Origin: Aneurinibacillus sp. REN35
GTDB taxonomy: Bacteria > Bacillota > Bacilli > Aneurinibacillales > Aneurinibacillaceae
Assembly: GCF_041379945.2 (NCBI RefSeq)
Contig: NZ_JBFTXJ020000001.1
Span: 186,001 to 250,000 of the forward strand
Length of the DNA: 64,000 bases
Direction of reading: 5' to 3'
In this document: positions 25,908 through 34,033 of the stretch, piece after piece
Layout of the letters: each line of letters opens with the position of its first letter
How positions within the stretch are numbered: position 1 is the first letter of the stretch
The notes under the pieces: model-generated
Seen by the model: the letters and a program-made list of their open reading frames with translations, nothing else
The model's database searches: none
Told to the model about the DNA's origin: nothing
Program-made: the position numbers and the translations under genes

Positions 25908-26375
25908 ATGGATTTGGTAGAAAAATATGCAAAGGGAAGCACGATTATCAAAGAAGCGATCAGCGGAATAACAGCTGATCAATTAAAAGCTGTACCTGAA
26001 GCGGGAGGGTGGAGTATTCATCAGATTGTCATTCATGTAGTGGATGCGGAGATTGTCTACACAGGACGAATAAAGCAGGCCGTAGCAGAAGAAGCTCCTA
26101 AGATTTTACCGTATGACCAGGATCGTTGGACAGCGCGCTTGGACTATCATAAGCTGGATATGATGTTGTATATACAGCTATTTAATCTGCTTCGTCAGGT
26201 CAATGCACAATTTTTACGCAATATATCTGATACGGATTGGCAGCGGAGAGGATACCATGCAGAAGACGGTGCGTTAACGGTGCAGGAAATGGTTGAACGA
26301 CTGGTCGAGCACGTGGATGTTCATACTGCAAAAATTAAAAAGCTGCACCGCCTCATCTTGGAGGGGCAGGAATAA
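25908..26375 (+). CDS. DinB-family (DinB_2-like) protein
   Basis: 155 residues, a four-helix bundle pattern. Potential metal His residues are in HQIVIHVVDAE and LVEHVDVHTAKI, the usual positions in DinB/YfiT proteins. These include thiol S-transferases that use bacillithiol; no activity can be assigned. AAAAAGGGAGAG lies before the ATG. It follows the SDR gene by about 30 bp and probably shares its transcript. Confidence 0.85.
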   Translation: MDLVEKYAKGSTIIKEAISGITADQLKAVPEAGGWSIHQIVIHVVDAEIVYTGRIKQAVAEEAPKILPYDQDRWTARLDYHKLDMMLYIQLFNLLRQVNAQFLRNISDTDWQRRGYHAEDGALTVQEMVERLVEHVDVHTAKIKKLHRLILEGQE

Positions 26376-26450
26376 GCTTTTGTTGTATAATGGGGGAGAA
26401 AACAACGATACATAGGAAATGGATACATAAAGAGAAAGGGGACAGATACT

Positions 26451-26894
26451 GTGGCAAGCCCAGAGGATAAAAAAGGTTACATATTCGAGCCTTACAGCGG
26501 TAAGGTCGAAGCTGGAAAGATTCGAGAGCTGGCGCTGGCGATCGGCGATGACAATCCGATCTATACCGACGCAGCAAAGGCGAAGGAGGAAGGATTCGAC
26601 GCGCTTCCCATCCTGCCGACATTTCCGGAAGTCATTGATATGTGGGCGGGTCCAAGCTTTGAGGACTTAATGGAGCAGCTTGAGATCGATATGAAGAAGC
26701 TGCTGCACGGTGAGCAGGAGTATGAGTACTTTGCTCCGATCTGTGCAGGCGACACGATTCATGCAGAAACGAAGGTAACAGATGTTAAGTCAAAGCGGAA
26801 CGGCATGGCGATTTATACGCTTGAAACGATTTATCGTAACCAGAATGAAGAGAAGGTAATGGCCGCACGCATGATGCTGGTCAAAACACCGTAA
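26451..26894 (+). CDS. MaoC N-terminal-type (FAS1-like) dehydratase subunit
   Basis: 147 residues, hot-dog fold. LALAIGDDNPIYTDAAKAKEEGFDALPILPTFP is the MaoC_dehydrat_N pattern, lacking the Asp-His catalytic pair of the C-type half. The GTG start at 26451 has AAAGGGGA 9 nt upstream. It lies 16 bp before the catalytic half, and together they should form the heterodimeric enoyl-thioester hydratase seen as HadA/HadB in actinobacteria or in single-chain form elsewhere. Confidence 0.87.
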   Translation: MASPEDKKGYIFEPYSGKVEAGKIRELALAIGDDNPIYTDAAKAKEEGFDALPILPTFPEVIDMWAGPSFEDLMEQLEIDMKKLLHGEQEYEYFAPICAGDTIHAETKVTDVKSKRNGMAIYTLETIYRNQNEEKVMAARMMLVKTP

Positions 26895-26910
26895 ACAAAG
26901 GAGAGAGAAC

Positions 26911-27342
26911 ATGAAACCGTATCTGCTTACTTATCGCGAATTCGAGGCGGGAGCAGAGCTGCCGGCCCTTGAAAAACCGCCTGTAACCCGGATGCAGCTG
27001 ATTAAGTTTGCCGGGGCATCAGGTGATTTTAACCCGATTCATACGATTGAGAGCGTGGGAGAGGAAGCCGGACTTGGCGGTGTCATTGCCCACGGCATGC
27101 TGATTATGGGCTTTGTGGGACAGGCGCTTACTACATGGGTACCGCGTTCTTCCATCACAAAGTTCGGCGTTCGCTTCTCGGCGATCACCCGTCCAGGTGA
27201 TACAATTACTGTCCGTGGACAAATCACGGCCAAAGAAGAGACGGACGAAGGCATCTTCGTTAAAATTAAAGTACAGGCCGTCGATCAAAAAGGTGAAGTA
27301 AAGGTGAAGGGTACCTGCGAGGCGCTTTTGCCGCGTACGTAG
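26911..27342 (+). CDS. MaoC-type (R)-hydratase, catalytic subunit
   Basis: 143 residues. The hydratase-2 signature FAGASGDFNPIH carries Asp39 and His44, followed by GVIAHGML. It hydrates (or dehydrates) a trans-2-enoyl thioester with R stereochemistry. GGAGAGAGAAC precedes the ATG. No FAS, PHA or polyketide genes lie nearby; the neighbours do not reveal the acyl substrate. Confidence 0.9.
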   Translation: MKPYLLTYREFEAGAELPALEKPPVTRMQLIKFAGASGDFNPIHTIESVGEEAGLGGVIAHGMLIMGFVGQALTTWVPRSSITKFGVRFSAITRPGDTITVRGQITAKEETDEGIFVKIKVQAVDQKGEVKVKGTCEALLPRT

Positions 27343-27359
27343 CCGTGTAGCATAATCAA

Positions 27360-27416
27360 TCCCCTGCAAAAGACCGCATGTTATGTATGCGTGTTCCCCA
27401 GCAGGGGATTTTTTAT
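27360..27416 (+). terminator. Terminator after the MaoC pair
   Basis: TCCCCTGC (27360-27367) pairs with GCAGGGGA (27402-27409), with an internally paired 34-nt loop, then TTTTTTATT. Confidence 0.85.
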
Positions 27417-27516
27417 TCTTCTGTGAGCCTCTTTCCAGCTATTTCTTCTATATTGTCCAGAAAACTTGCGCTAGAGTAAGCAAGAGAGACAGTATGGAAA
27501 GGTTCGAGGCAAACGT

Positions 27517-29106
27517 ATGAAAATCAAAGCAATGATCGTACTTATTATTACTTCCGTTGTCTTTAGCAGCGGATGCATGCATCAGGACCCGATCCGGGCG
27601 GATATGTACCGCCCCTTCGATGATATTGATGACAGCTATGCCCGTACACACATTCTTGATCTGCACAGCCGTGGCATTGTCTACGGTGAAGGGGAGAGAC
27701 GATATGGACCACGCAAGCCGGTTACACGTGAAGCGATGGCGGCCATGCTCGGCCGTACGCTGCAGCTTTCTCCGATTGATGCTGCCATTCCTGCATTTAC
27801 CGACGTTCCTCGCACAAGCTGGTCATATGGAATGATATCAGCGGGTGTCATCCGCGGCTTGATCAGCGGCACAAGTGCAAGCACCTATGAGCCGCGCCGT
27901 TCCATTACCAGACAGGAGGCGGCTGGACTTTTGTATCGCGCTCTGCCCACTAAGCAGAGTTCCGGCAGCAGTGCGCTGCCGTTTCATGATGCAGCTCGTA
28001 TTGCAGATTGGGCTAAGCCTGCCGTGAGTGAGTTGTATGCGCGGGGTTTAATTGTTGGCGACCAAGGGCGCTTCCGCCCAAACGATCCATTAACGAGAGA
28101 AGAGATGGCTGTGTTGTTGTATGAGTGGATCAGACAGGAGGATGTCGTGCAGAGCGAAAAAGAAGAGAAGGCGGTTCCCGTTAATCTTGGCTGGCAATAC
28201 AGCATTTCTACACAGGAATTTACCAGCCGGGTAGCGCGTGCGCCGGGAATGAATATTGTATCGCCGCGTTGGTATTTTATTCATCCGACAGAAATGGCAA
28301 GCGATGCAACTGAGACGCAGCTTTTGACATGGGCAAAGAAGAATGGCCGTGAGGTATGGCCGCTGGTGGGGAATCGGTTCAACAAGGAATTGACTCATCA
28401 ACTGCTCGCCAATCCTGATAAGCGGGCGGCACTCGTTCAGAAGCTTGCAGGTTATACACAGAAGTATGCAATCGATGGGCTGAATATTGACTTTGAAAAT
28501 ATTGATCCTGCCGATCGCTTAGCTTTCACCGCTTTTGTGCGAGAGTTGTCTACGGCTCTGCATGCACATGGAAAGAAGCTATCCGTCGATGTGCCGCCGG
28601 ATTTAGATAGTGATTGGAGTAATCCATACGACTTTGCCACATTGGCTCGCCATGCAGATTATGTCATCATGATGGCCTATAACGAAACATGGGAAGGATT
28701 GGGGAAGGCCGGATCAAATGCATCGCTTCCGTGGGTGCGAAGACATGTAGAGCATATGCTGACCATGGTGCCTAAGGAGCGGTTAATTGTCGCGCTGCCT
28801 CTTTATACGATGCGTTGGCAGGAGAGTGCAGGCAAAGCAGTGCCTAAGGACATGAGTGTTCAGGATAGTATAAAAGATGTCGAAGCAGCCGGTATAAAAC
28901 CGGTCTGGGACGCTCGGCTTGGACAGTATTATGCCATATACAACAGCAAAGGTATACGCTATAAAATGTGGCTGGAGGAAAGTCGCTCCCTAGCCCTTAA
29001 GTATCGGATGGTGCAGGAGATGGACGCTGCGGGTGTTGCCTTTTGGTATGTAGGATCAGAAACGAATGAAATCTGGTCTGCCCTTGCTAATGAGCGACGT
29101 CCTTAA
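27517..29106 (+). CDS. SLH-anchored GH18 cell-wall hydrolase (SleL/YaaH-like), possible lipoprotein
   Basis: 529 residues. A signal segment ends FSSGC, a poor lipobox. Three SLH repeats span about 32-205, each with a TREAMA/TRQEAA/TREEMA motif; they bind pyruvylated wall polymer. The GH18 TIM barrel starts near 225 (LGWQYSISTQEF) and holds the catalytic DGLNIDFEN near 325, the form found in SleL/YaaH N-acetylglucosaminidases rather than chitinases, and MMAYNETWEG. No LysM domain is present. It is followed by a terminator and by a second SLH protein gene. Confidence 0.9.
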   Translation: MKIKAMIVLIITSVVFSSGCMHQDPIRADMYRPFDDIDDSYARTHILDLHSRGIVYGEGERRYGPRKPVTREAMAAMLGRTLQLSPIDAAIPAFTDVPRTSWSYGMISAGVIRGLISGTSASTYEPRRSITRQEAAGLLYRALPTKQSSGSSALPFHDAARIADWAKPAVSELYARGLIVGDQGRFRPNDPLTREEMAVLLYEWIRQEDVVQSEKEEKAVPVNLGWQYSISTQEFTSRVARAPGMNIVSPRWYFIHPTEMASDATETQLLTWAKKNGREVWPLVGNRFNKELTHQLLANPDKRAALVQKLAGYTQKYAIDGLNIDFENIDPADRLAFTAFVRELSTALHAHGKKLSVDVPPDLDSDWSNPYDFATLARHADYVIMMAYNETWEGLGKAGSNASLPWVRRHVEHMLTMVPKERLIVALPLYTMRWQESAGKAVPKDMSVQDSIKDVEAAGIKPVWDARLGQYYAIYNSKGIRYKMWLEESRSLALKYRMVQEMDAAGVAFWYVGSETNEIWSALANERRP

Positions 29107-29133
29107 CTCCGTATAACCTCATAAATCAAAAGA

Positions 29134-29172
29134 AGCAGAGGATGTAACTTTTTGCGATCCTCTGCCTCTTTT
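29134..29172 (+). terminator. Terminator after the GH18 gene
   Basis: GCAGAGGAT pairs with ATCCTCTGC, followed by CTCTTTTATTTT. Confidence 0.88.
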
Positions 29173-29313
29173 ATTTTGGACGATAAGGAATCGAATGCCC
29201 GGAAGTAAATAATCTTTCCTGGTTCGTTTGCTTGATGAATACAAGAAATATTTTTGATAGGATTAACAAGGTCGATATGACAATTATCAAAAAAATCAAG
29301 AAGGAACGAGGAT

Positions 29314-30357
29314 ATGAAAAAGAAAATTACTAAATATATGACGGCAGGTATGCTTTCGGTATCGTTGTTGGCAGGTTCTTTTCCGCTTATGGAGAACAAA
29401 GCGGAAGCGGCTGTGTTTTCTGATACATATAAAACAGCATGGGCTGTACCAAGTATTGAAAACCTTTACAAAAAGGGCATTCTCAAAGGGACAGGGGAAG
29501 GGACATTCTCGCCAAGTTCCTCAGTCACGCGCGCGGAGTTTGCGGCGATGCTTGGGCGAGTGGTTAATAAAAAAGCAGCAACAAGTACATTTTCCTTTAC
29601 GGATGTCTCCAAAAAGAAGTGGTATTACGGCGCTGTAAAGGAAGCGTACCAGATGGGAATCGTTAAAGGTGTGTCGGCCACACGCTTTGCTCCGGATCGT
29701 CCGATTACCCGGGAAGAAGCAGCCGCGATTATTGCCCATACGTTTAACTATTCTCATACCAGCAGCGCTCTTTCATACAAGGATAAGGGGAAGGTGAGCA
29801 GCTGGGCTGTGAACGGTGTAAAAGCTGTGACACAGAAAAAAATATTTGGTGGAGACAACGGCTATTTCCACCCACAAAAATCGCTGACGCGAGCGGAAGT
29901 AGCGGTAGTTCTGCATACGATTGTATACGGCCCTGCTCCAAAGCCCGTGACCGCACCTGTGAAAAAAGTCGCCTCCCGTGCAAGTGACCGGATGGATGAG
30001 CTACTCGCGCGTAAAGTACAGCCGCTTCTCGGCACACCGTACCGGTTTGGCGGTACAACAACAGCTGGCTTTGATTGCAGTGGTTTTACTCAGTATGTAT
30101 ACAAATCAATGGGAGTGAATCTGCCGCGTACAACTGGGCAGCAATTCACCAAAGGCACGGCTGTATCGCTGAAATCCATGAAGCCGGGAGATATTTTGTT
30201 CTTTGATACGGGTAGCGGCAGTATTTCACATAATGGAATTTATATGGGTAATGGAAAAATGGCTCATGCAGCTACAGGTCAGGGATCGGTGAAGATTAAC
30301 GATCTGGATTGGTACATAGAGCATTATCGTGTAGTCGGTGTGAAACGGTATTTATAA
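29314..30357 (+). CDS. SLH-anchored NlpC/P60 endopeptidase
   Basis: 347 residues. A Sec signal peptide ends near NKAEAA (32). Three SLH repeats occupy about 35-205 (TRAEFAAML, TREEAAAI, TRAEVAVVL). An NlpC/P60 domain from about 228 to the end carries FDCSGF with Cys255, SHNGIYMG and MAHAAT, the Cys-His-His triad. It cleaves D-Glu-mDAP peptide bonds in peptidoglycan. AAGGAACGAGGAT precedes ATG 29314. It is monocistronic. Confidence 0.94.
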   Translation: MKKKITKYMTAGMLSVSLLAGSFPLMENKAEAAVFSDTYKTAWAVPSIENLYKKGILKGTGEGTFSPSSSVTRAEFAAMLGRVVNKKAATSTFSFTDVSKKKWYYGAVKEAYQMGIVKGVSATRFAPDRPITREEAAAIIAHTFNYSHTSSALSYKDKGKVSSWAVNGVKAVTQKKIFGGDNGYFHPQKSLTRAEVAVVLHTIVYGPAPKPVTAPVKKVASRASDRMDELLARKVQPLLGTPYRFGGTTTAGFDCSGFTQYVYKSMGVNLPRTTGQQFTKGTAVSLKSMKPGDILFFDTGSGSISHNGIYMGNGKMAHAATGQGSVKINDLDWYIEHYRVVGVKRYL

Positions 30358-30374
30358 GCTGATTCTCTCAGAAG

Positions 30375-30416
30375 AAAGCGCCTGGACTGATGAAGAGCCC
30401 AGTGCGCTTTTTCTTT
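30375..30416 (+). terminator. Terminator after the NlpC/P60 gene
   Basis: AAGCGC and GCGCTT close the stem with an inner CTGG/CCAG pair, followed by TTTTCTTTTT. Confidence 0.85.
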
Positions 30417-30632
30417 TTAATGACATGTATAAAAGCATGAAAACTCCATCATCATAAGCATACAATTTCAATCAAAAGAAGGTTGAAAGGCAGCCAAAAC
30501 GAAAGTAGTGCAACTATTCATATTTAACTACTATTCTGTAATAAATTATGGCTAAAAATTAACTTTACAACCATATGCTTTCAGTATTACAATTTTCTCG
30601 TTCATCATTTGAGGAGAAGGGGAAAGAGGTAA

Positions 30633-31772
30633 TTGAAAAAGAAGTTTCTTACGGTTGTCTGTTTTTTTCTAACGTTTTCGTTTTTGCCCGTATCGTTTAC
30701 ACAGCATGAGCACAAAAGCACCATTCATCTTGGCCAAACGAAAGCGGAAAGCCTCGCTCCCATTACTACAGGCATAAAGAATGCTGCTACAGCTGAGAAT
30801 AAGCAATTGACTGCAAGGCTTGACCGTTATATAGAAAAGCAGCTGGCGCTTGATACTTTCCATGGTACGGTGCTGATTGCTAAAGGAGATACGATCCTGC
30901 TTAAGAAAGGATATGGCTATGCGTATCAAAAGACAAAGGAGCCTAACCGTCCTGAACATAAATTCGCCATGGGTTCACTGACTAAATCCTTTACCGCCAT
31001 GGCTATTCTACAGCTGCACGAGAAGGGTGCGCTGAACATTTATGAACCGATTAACCGTTTCTTTCCGACATATCCATTTGCCAAACGTGTGACGATTCAT
31101 CACCTGCTCACGCATTCTTCCGGGCTGCCTATGAATAAGGGAGATAAGAAGTATGAAGAGCTGACACTGATGTATCCGCCGGGTACAAAGCAGAATTACA
31201 GCAATGAAGGATACATTCTTATGGGTCGGATCATTGAGCAGGCATCGGGGCTAGCCTATGATGCATACATCACCTCCCATATTTTTGGGCCGCTGCATAT
31301 GGATGCTTCTGGTTTTAACTTAAGTCAGCGTTCCGTACTCGACAGAGCCCGCGGCCATAAAAAAGTTCACGGAAACTGGGTTGCACTCGGCATGAACTAT
31401 GGAACTCGCTTTTCTTCCGGTGGTCTGTATTCGACAGTGGAAGACTTATATAAATGGGATCGTGCGCTCTATACCGATACTCTTTTAGCGCGTTCGCTGC
31501 GCGATAAGATGCTGACTCAGCAGATGAAGCAGTACGGATATGGATGGCATATTGAAGAGAGACATGGGCGCAAGCTGGCTGGACACGGTGGTTATGTCCT
31601 TGGCTTTTCCGCAGAAATCGTACGTGATACCACATCAAAGAATGTTGTTATTCTGCTAAGCAATCACAGCGATATAGGTCTGAAGGACATGGGGCTGACG
31701 CTGCTTGATATGCTTGAGGAGCCTACCAACCCGAACGGGAAGTCCAACGCAAAGAAAAAACCGCTCGTATAG
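30633..31772 (+). CDS. Secreted serine hydrolase (beta-lactamase / class C fold)
   Basis: 379 residues. A signal peptide runs to about 23 (VSFTQHEH). SLTK at 115-118 is the SxxK nucleophile motif, QNYSNEGY the YxN motif and GHGG the C-terminal HxG triad. The family includes D-aminopeptidases, esterases and peptidoglycan-related enzymes; there is no sign of a specific beta-lactamase. TTG 30633 is the start, with AAGGGG about 10 nt upstream. About 275 bp without a gene precede it, AT-rich and promoter-bearing. Confidence 0.9.
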   Translation: MKKKFLTVVCFFLTFSFLPVSFTQHEHKSTIHLGQTKAESLAPITTGIKNAATAENKQLTARLDRYIEKQLALDTFHGTVLIAKGDTILLKKGYGYAYQKTKEPNRPEHKFAMGSLTKSFTAMAILQLHEKGALNIYEPINRFFPTYPFAKRVTIHHLLTHSSGLPMNKGDKKYEELTLMYPPGTKQNYSNEGYILMGRIIEQASGLAYDAYITSHIFGPLHMDASGFNLSQRSVLDRARGHKKVHGNWVALGMNYGTRFSSGGLYSTVEDLYKWDRALYTDTLLARSLRDKMLTQQMKQYGYGWHIEERHGRKLAGHGGYVLGFSAEIVRDTTSKNVVILLSNHSDIGLKDMGLTLLDMLEEPTNPNGKSNAKKKPLV

Positions 31773-31794
31773 CATCATAACCATACACAAAATC

Positions 31795-31832
31795 AAGCGT
31801 GCCGCAAAAGCTATACAGCGGCACGCTTTTTT
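31795..31832 (+). terminator. Terminator after the serine hydrolase gene
   Basis: AAGCGTGCCGC pairs with GCGGCACGCTT, an 11-bp stem, followed by seven T. Confidence 0.92.
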
Positions 31833-31936
31833 TATCATGAACATATCATCAAATAGGCATAGAAATCGAGACAGAGCTCGAGTATAAAGAAGAAAACAAG
31901 CGTGGCTTGTACAACAAAAAATAGAAAGGATACATA

Positions 31937-32812
31937 ATGGAGGATCAAAAAATTGTGGACGTGCGCGGTATCTCAAAGAAAGTATACGGAGAAGAAATCA
32001 TCCATGATGTCTCCTTTTCCGTGCGCCGCGGAGAAATTTACGGATTGCTTGGGCCGAACGGTTCGGGTAAAACCTTTACGATTCGGCTAATGGTGGGCCT
32101 GCTCTCATTAACGGCAGGTGATGTGTTGATTGCAGGTCATAGTATAAAAACCGATCGCATCAACGCGCTTGCCCACATTGGTGCCATTGTCGAGAATCCG
32201 GATTTGTACGGATATATGACGGGCATGCAAAATTTAAAGCATTTTGCCCGCATGTATGGGCATACTCGTGTAGATTCGGCGCGTATGATAGAAATAGCCA
32301 AACTTGTAGAATTGTCCGATGTGCTTGAGCGGAAAGTAAAAACATATTCACTTGGCATGCGGCAGTGGCTTGGCATTGCCCAAGCATTGCTGCATCGTCC
32401 AAGCGTACTTATTCTTGACGAGCCGACCAATGGGCTTGATCCCGCAGGAATTCGTAAACTGCGTGATTATTTACGCAGATTGGCAAAGGAAGAACATATC
32501 GCTGTTATCTTATCAAGTCATTTGCTTGCCGAAATTGAAAGAGTTGTGATTATCCAAAACGGAAGGACGATTGATGAGCGCAATGTCCGAAGTCAAGAGG
32601 CAGCCGTCATGCGTATTGAGCTGGAGGTAACGGAACCTGCACAGGCTGCTTTCTTGCTTGCAGAGTATCACGCCGTCCAGGTAAACGATGCCGTTCTTGT
32701 CATTGAAGCAAAGAAGCAGCAAGTACCGTCTGTTGTTGCCTTGCTTACCGAGCACAACAACCGAGCACAACATCGGTGTTTTTCAGGTGCAGATAAAAGA
32801 GACGTCGCTTGA
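31937..32812 (+). pseudogene. ABC exporter ATPase with frameshift near the C-terminus
   Basis: 291 residues as read. Walker A GPNGSGKT (39-46), signature SLGMRQWLGIAQ, Walker B LILDEPTNGLDP and the His switch SSHLL are intact (BcrA/CcmA-type exporter ATPase). Near 32750-32775 the 13-bp unit ACCGAGCACAACA occurs twice in tandem. Removing one copy restores the frame to IGVFQVQIKETSLEDMFL and a stop overlapping the next ATG. The duplication therefore replaces the last 26 or so residues with unrelated ones. The catalytic domain is complete, so it may still be folded. Confidence 0.82.
32750..32775 (+). repeat. 13-bp tandem duplication causing the frameshift
   Basis: Two adjacent copies of ACCGAGCACAACA at the end of the ABC ATPase frame. 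A gain of 13 bp shifts the reading frame by +1. Confidence 0.85.
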
Positions 32813-32848
32813 GGATATGTTCCTGTCGCTAACGGGAGGGACGCAGTC

Positions 32849-33023
32849 ATGAAAATACTTTGGTCCTTAATACAGAACGAATGTATGAAAATAAACAGCA
32901 GAAAACAAAGTCTCTTGTTTGTTTATTTTTGTATGCTGTTTATTATAGCGATGGGGATTACGAATTATTGCCGTTTTGCTTGCTGTTGTGACGTGGGTGT
33001 TTCATAAGAGAGATGTGTATTAA
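32849..33023 (+). pseudogene. Remnant of an ABC-2 permease gene, internal deletion
   Basis: The ATG at 32849 lies right after the restored ATPase stop. It reads MKILWSLIQNECMKI and a first membrane helix for about 40 codons, then leaves frame. From about 32966 in another frame the sequence reads IIAVLLAVVTWVFHKRDVY and a stop, the typical last helix and tail of ABC-2 permeases. The normal length is about 240-260 residues, so some 180 codons are missing. The exporter can no longer work. Confidence 0.75.
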
Positions 33024-33064
33024 ATTATAAACGTTATGATGCATGGCAGAAGGGACGGGATAGC

Positions 33065-33898
33065 ATGATCAAAATTCTCGGTGATCCAATCGATATTCAT
33101 GCCATGGACCTGCAGAACGGGTTTACTGACATGGAGCAAGACATCCTGCAGCGCATGGCAGTAAGTTCAATCTTGTACACATACCCTTCGATAGAACAGC
33201 TGAAGTTTGAGCTTACGCTTAGAAGTCATATTGTATCCGCCGCTAAAGCCCTTGACCAAAGTGGAGTGGATTTTGCGGGATTCAGCACATCGCGCTGCAA
33301 TCCCCGCTACTGGATACGAACGGAGGAAGGTGGGTGTCAACTAAAGGAAGGGGTGCAGCCAGCGGAAGCAATTCGGGATATTTTTAAAGAAGGCCGCCTG
33401 TATGCATTTGAGTGTGCTACAGCAATCGTCGTTGTTTATTATAAGGCGATTCTTGATTCGATCGGTGAGATGAATTTTAATCGTTTGTTTTCCCCGCTTC
33501 TCTTGTTTGATGGCACATATGACAAAGACCTTGGGCTGACCTGGAGAGAGAAGACCCACTATATTCCAGGGGATGTGCGGTATTTTAAGAACCCGGAGTA
33601 CAACCCAAAGACTCCGGAATGGCAGGGCGAAAATGTTGTGCTGCTAGAAGATGGCCGTTATTTTGCCCACGGGATCGGCATCAAAACCGACGAGGAAATC
33701 ATTGCTTCCCTCAACAAAGAACGAAAACCTCATGCGACACGTTCCGCCTATCTGCTCGAGGGTGCAGCGGAGCCTGCGTTTTCTCATCTTTCTCAATACG
33801 CTATCAGAAGTGAAAACAGAAGGCGGATTCTTCATGCATCCCCTGAAAAGCGATATATTGTTGCGCAAATAGGGCAGACAGCATACCTTGCACTCTAA
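33065..33898 (+). CDS. tgl: Protein-glutamine gamma-glutamyltransferase (spore-coat transglutaminase)
   Basis: 277 residues. YAFECATAIVV carries the nucleophile Cys117, matching Cys116 of Bacillus subtilis Tgl. GENVILL-like GENVVLLEDGRYFAHGIGI and the YLLEGA segment also match. It cross-links spore-coat proteins through Gln-Lys isopeptide bonds. It is about 30 residues longer than the B. subtilis protein, with an extra C-terminal tail ending YIVAQIGQTAYLAL. GGACGGGAT precedes ATG 33065. Confidence 0.95.
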   Translation: MIKILGDPIDIHAMDLQNGFTDMEQDILQRMAVSSILYTYPSIEQLKFELTLRSHIVSAAKALDQSGVDFAGFSTSRCNPRYWIRTEEGGCQLKEGVQPAEAIRDIFKEGRLYAFECATAIVVVYYKAILDSIGEMNFNRLFSPLLLFDGTYDKDLGLTWREKTHYIPGDVRYFKNPEYNPKTPEWQGENVVLLEDGRYFAHGIGIKTDEEIIASLNKERKPHATRSAYLLEGAAEPAFSHLSQYAIRSENRRRILHASPEKRYIVAQIGQTAYLAL

Positions 33899-34033
33899 AC
33901 CTGTCTGCGTGGGTTTCTATACCATCCCTTTTTTACAATTTCCCATACTTTCTCCATACTTCTGCTGTTTTTCCTCTGTACGATAAGACGTAGCTTATAC
34001 ATGGATGCGATCGTAGGCAGAAGGAGGAATACG

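Noticed and set aside
33874-33908. GCAGACAG/CTGTCTGC inverted repeat at the tgl 3' end
   Set aside because: No T run follows and the left arm is coding; not called as a terminator.
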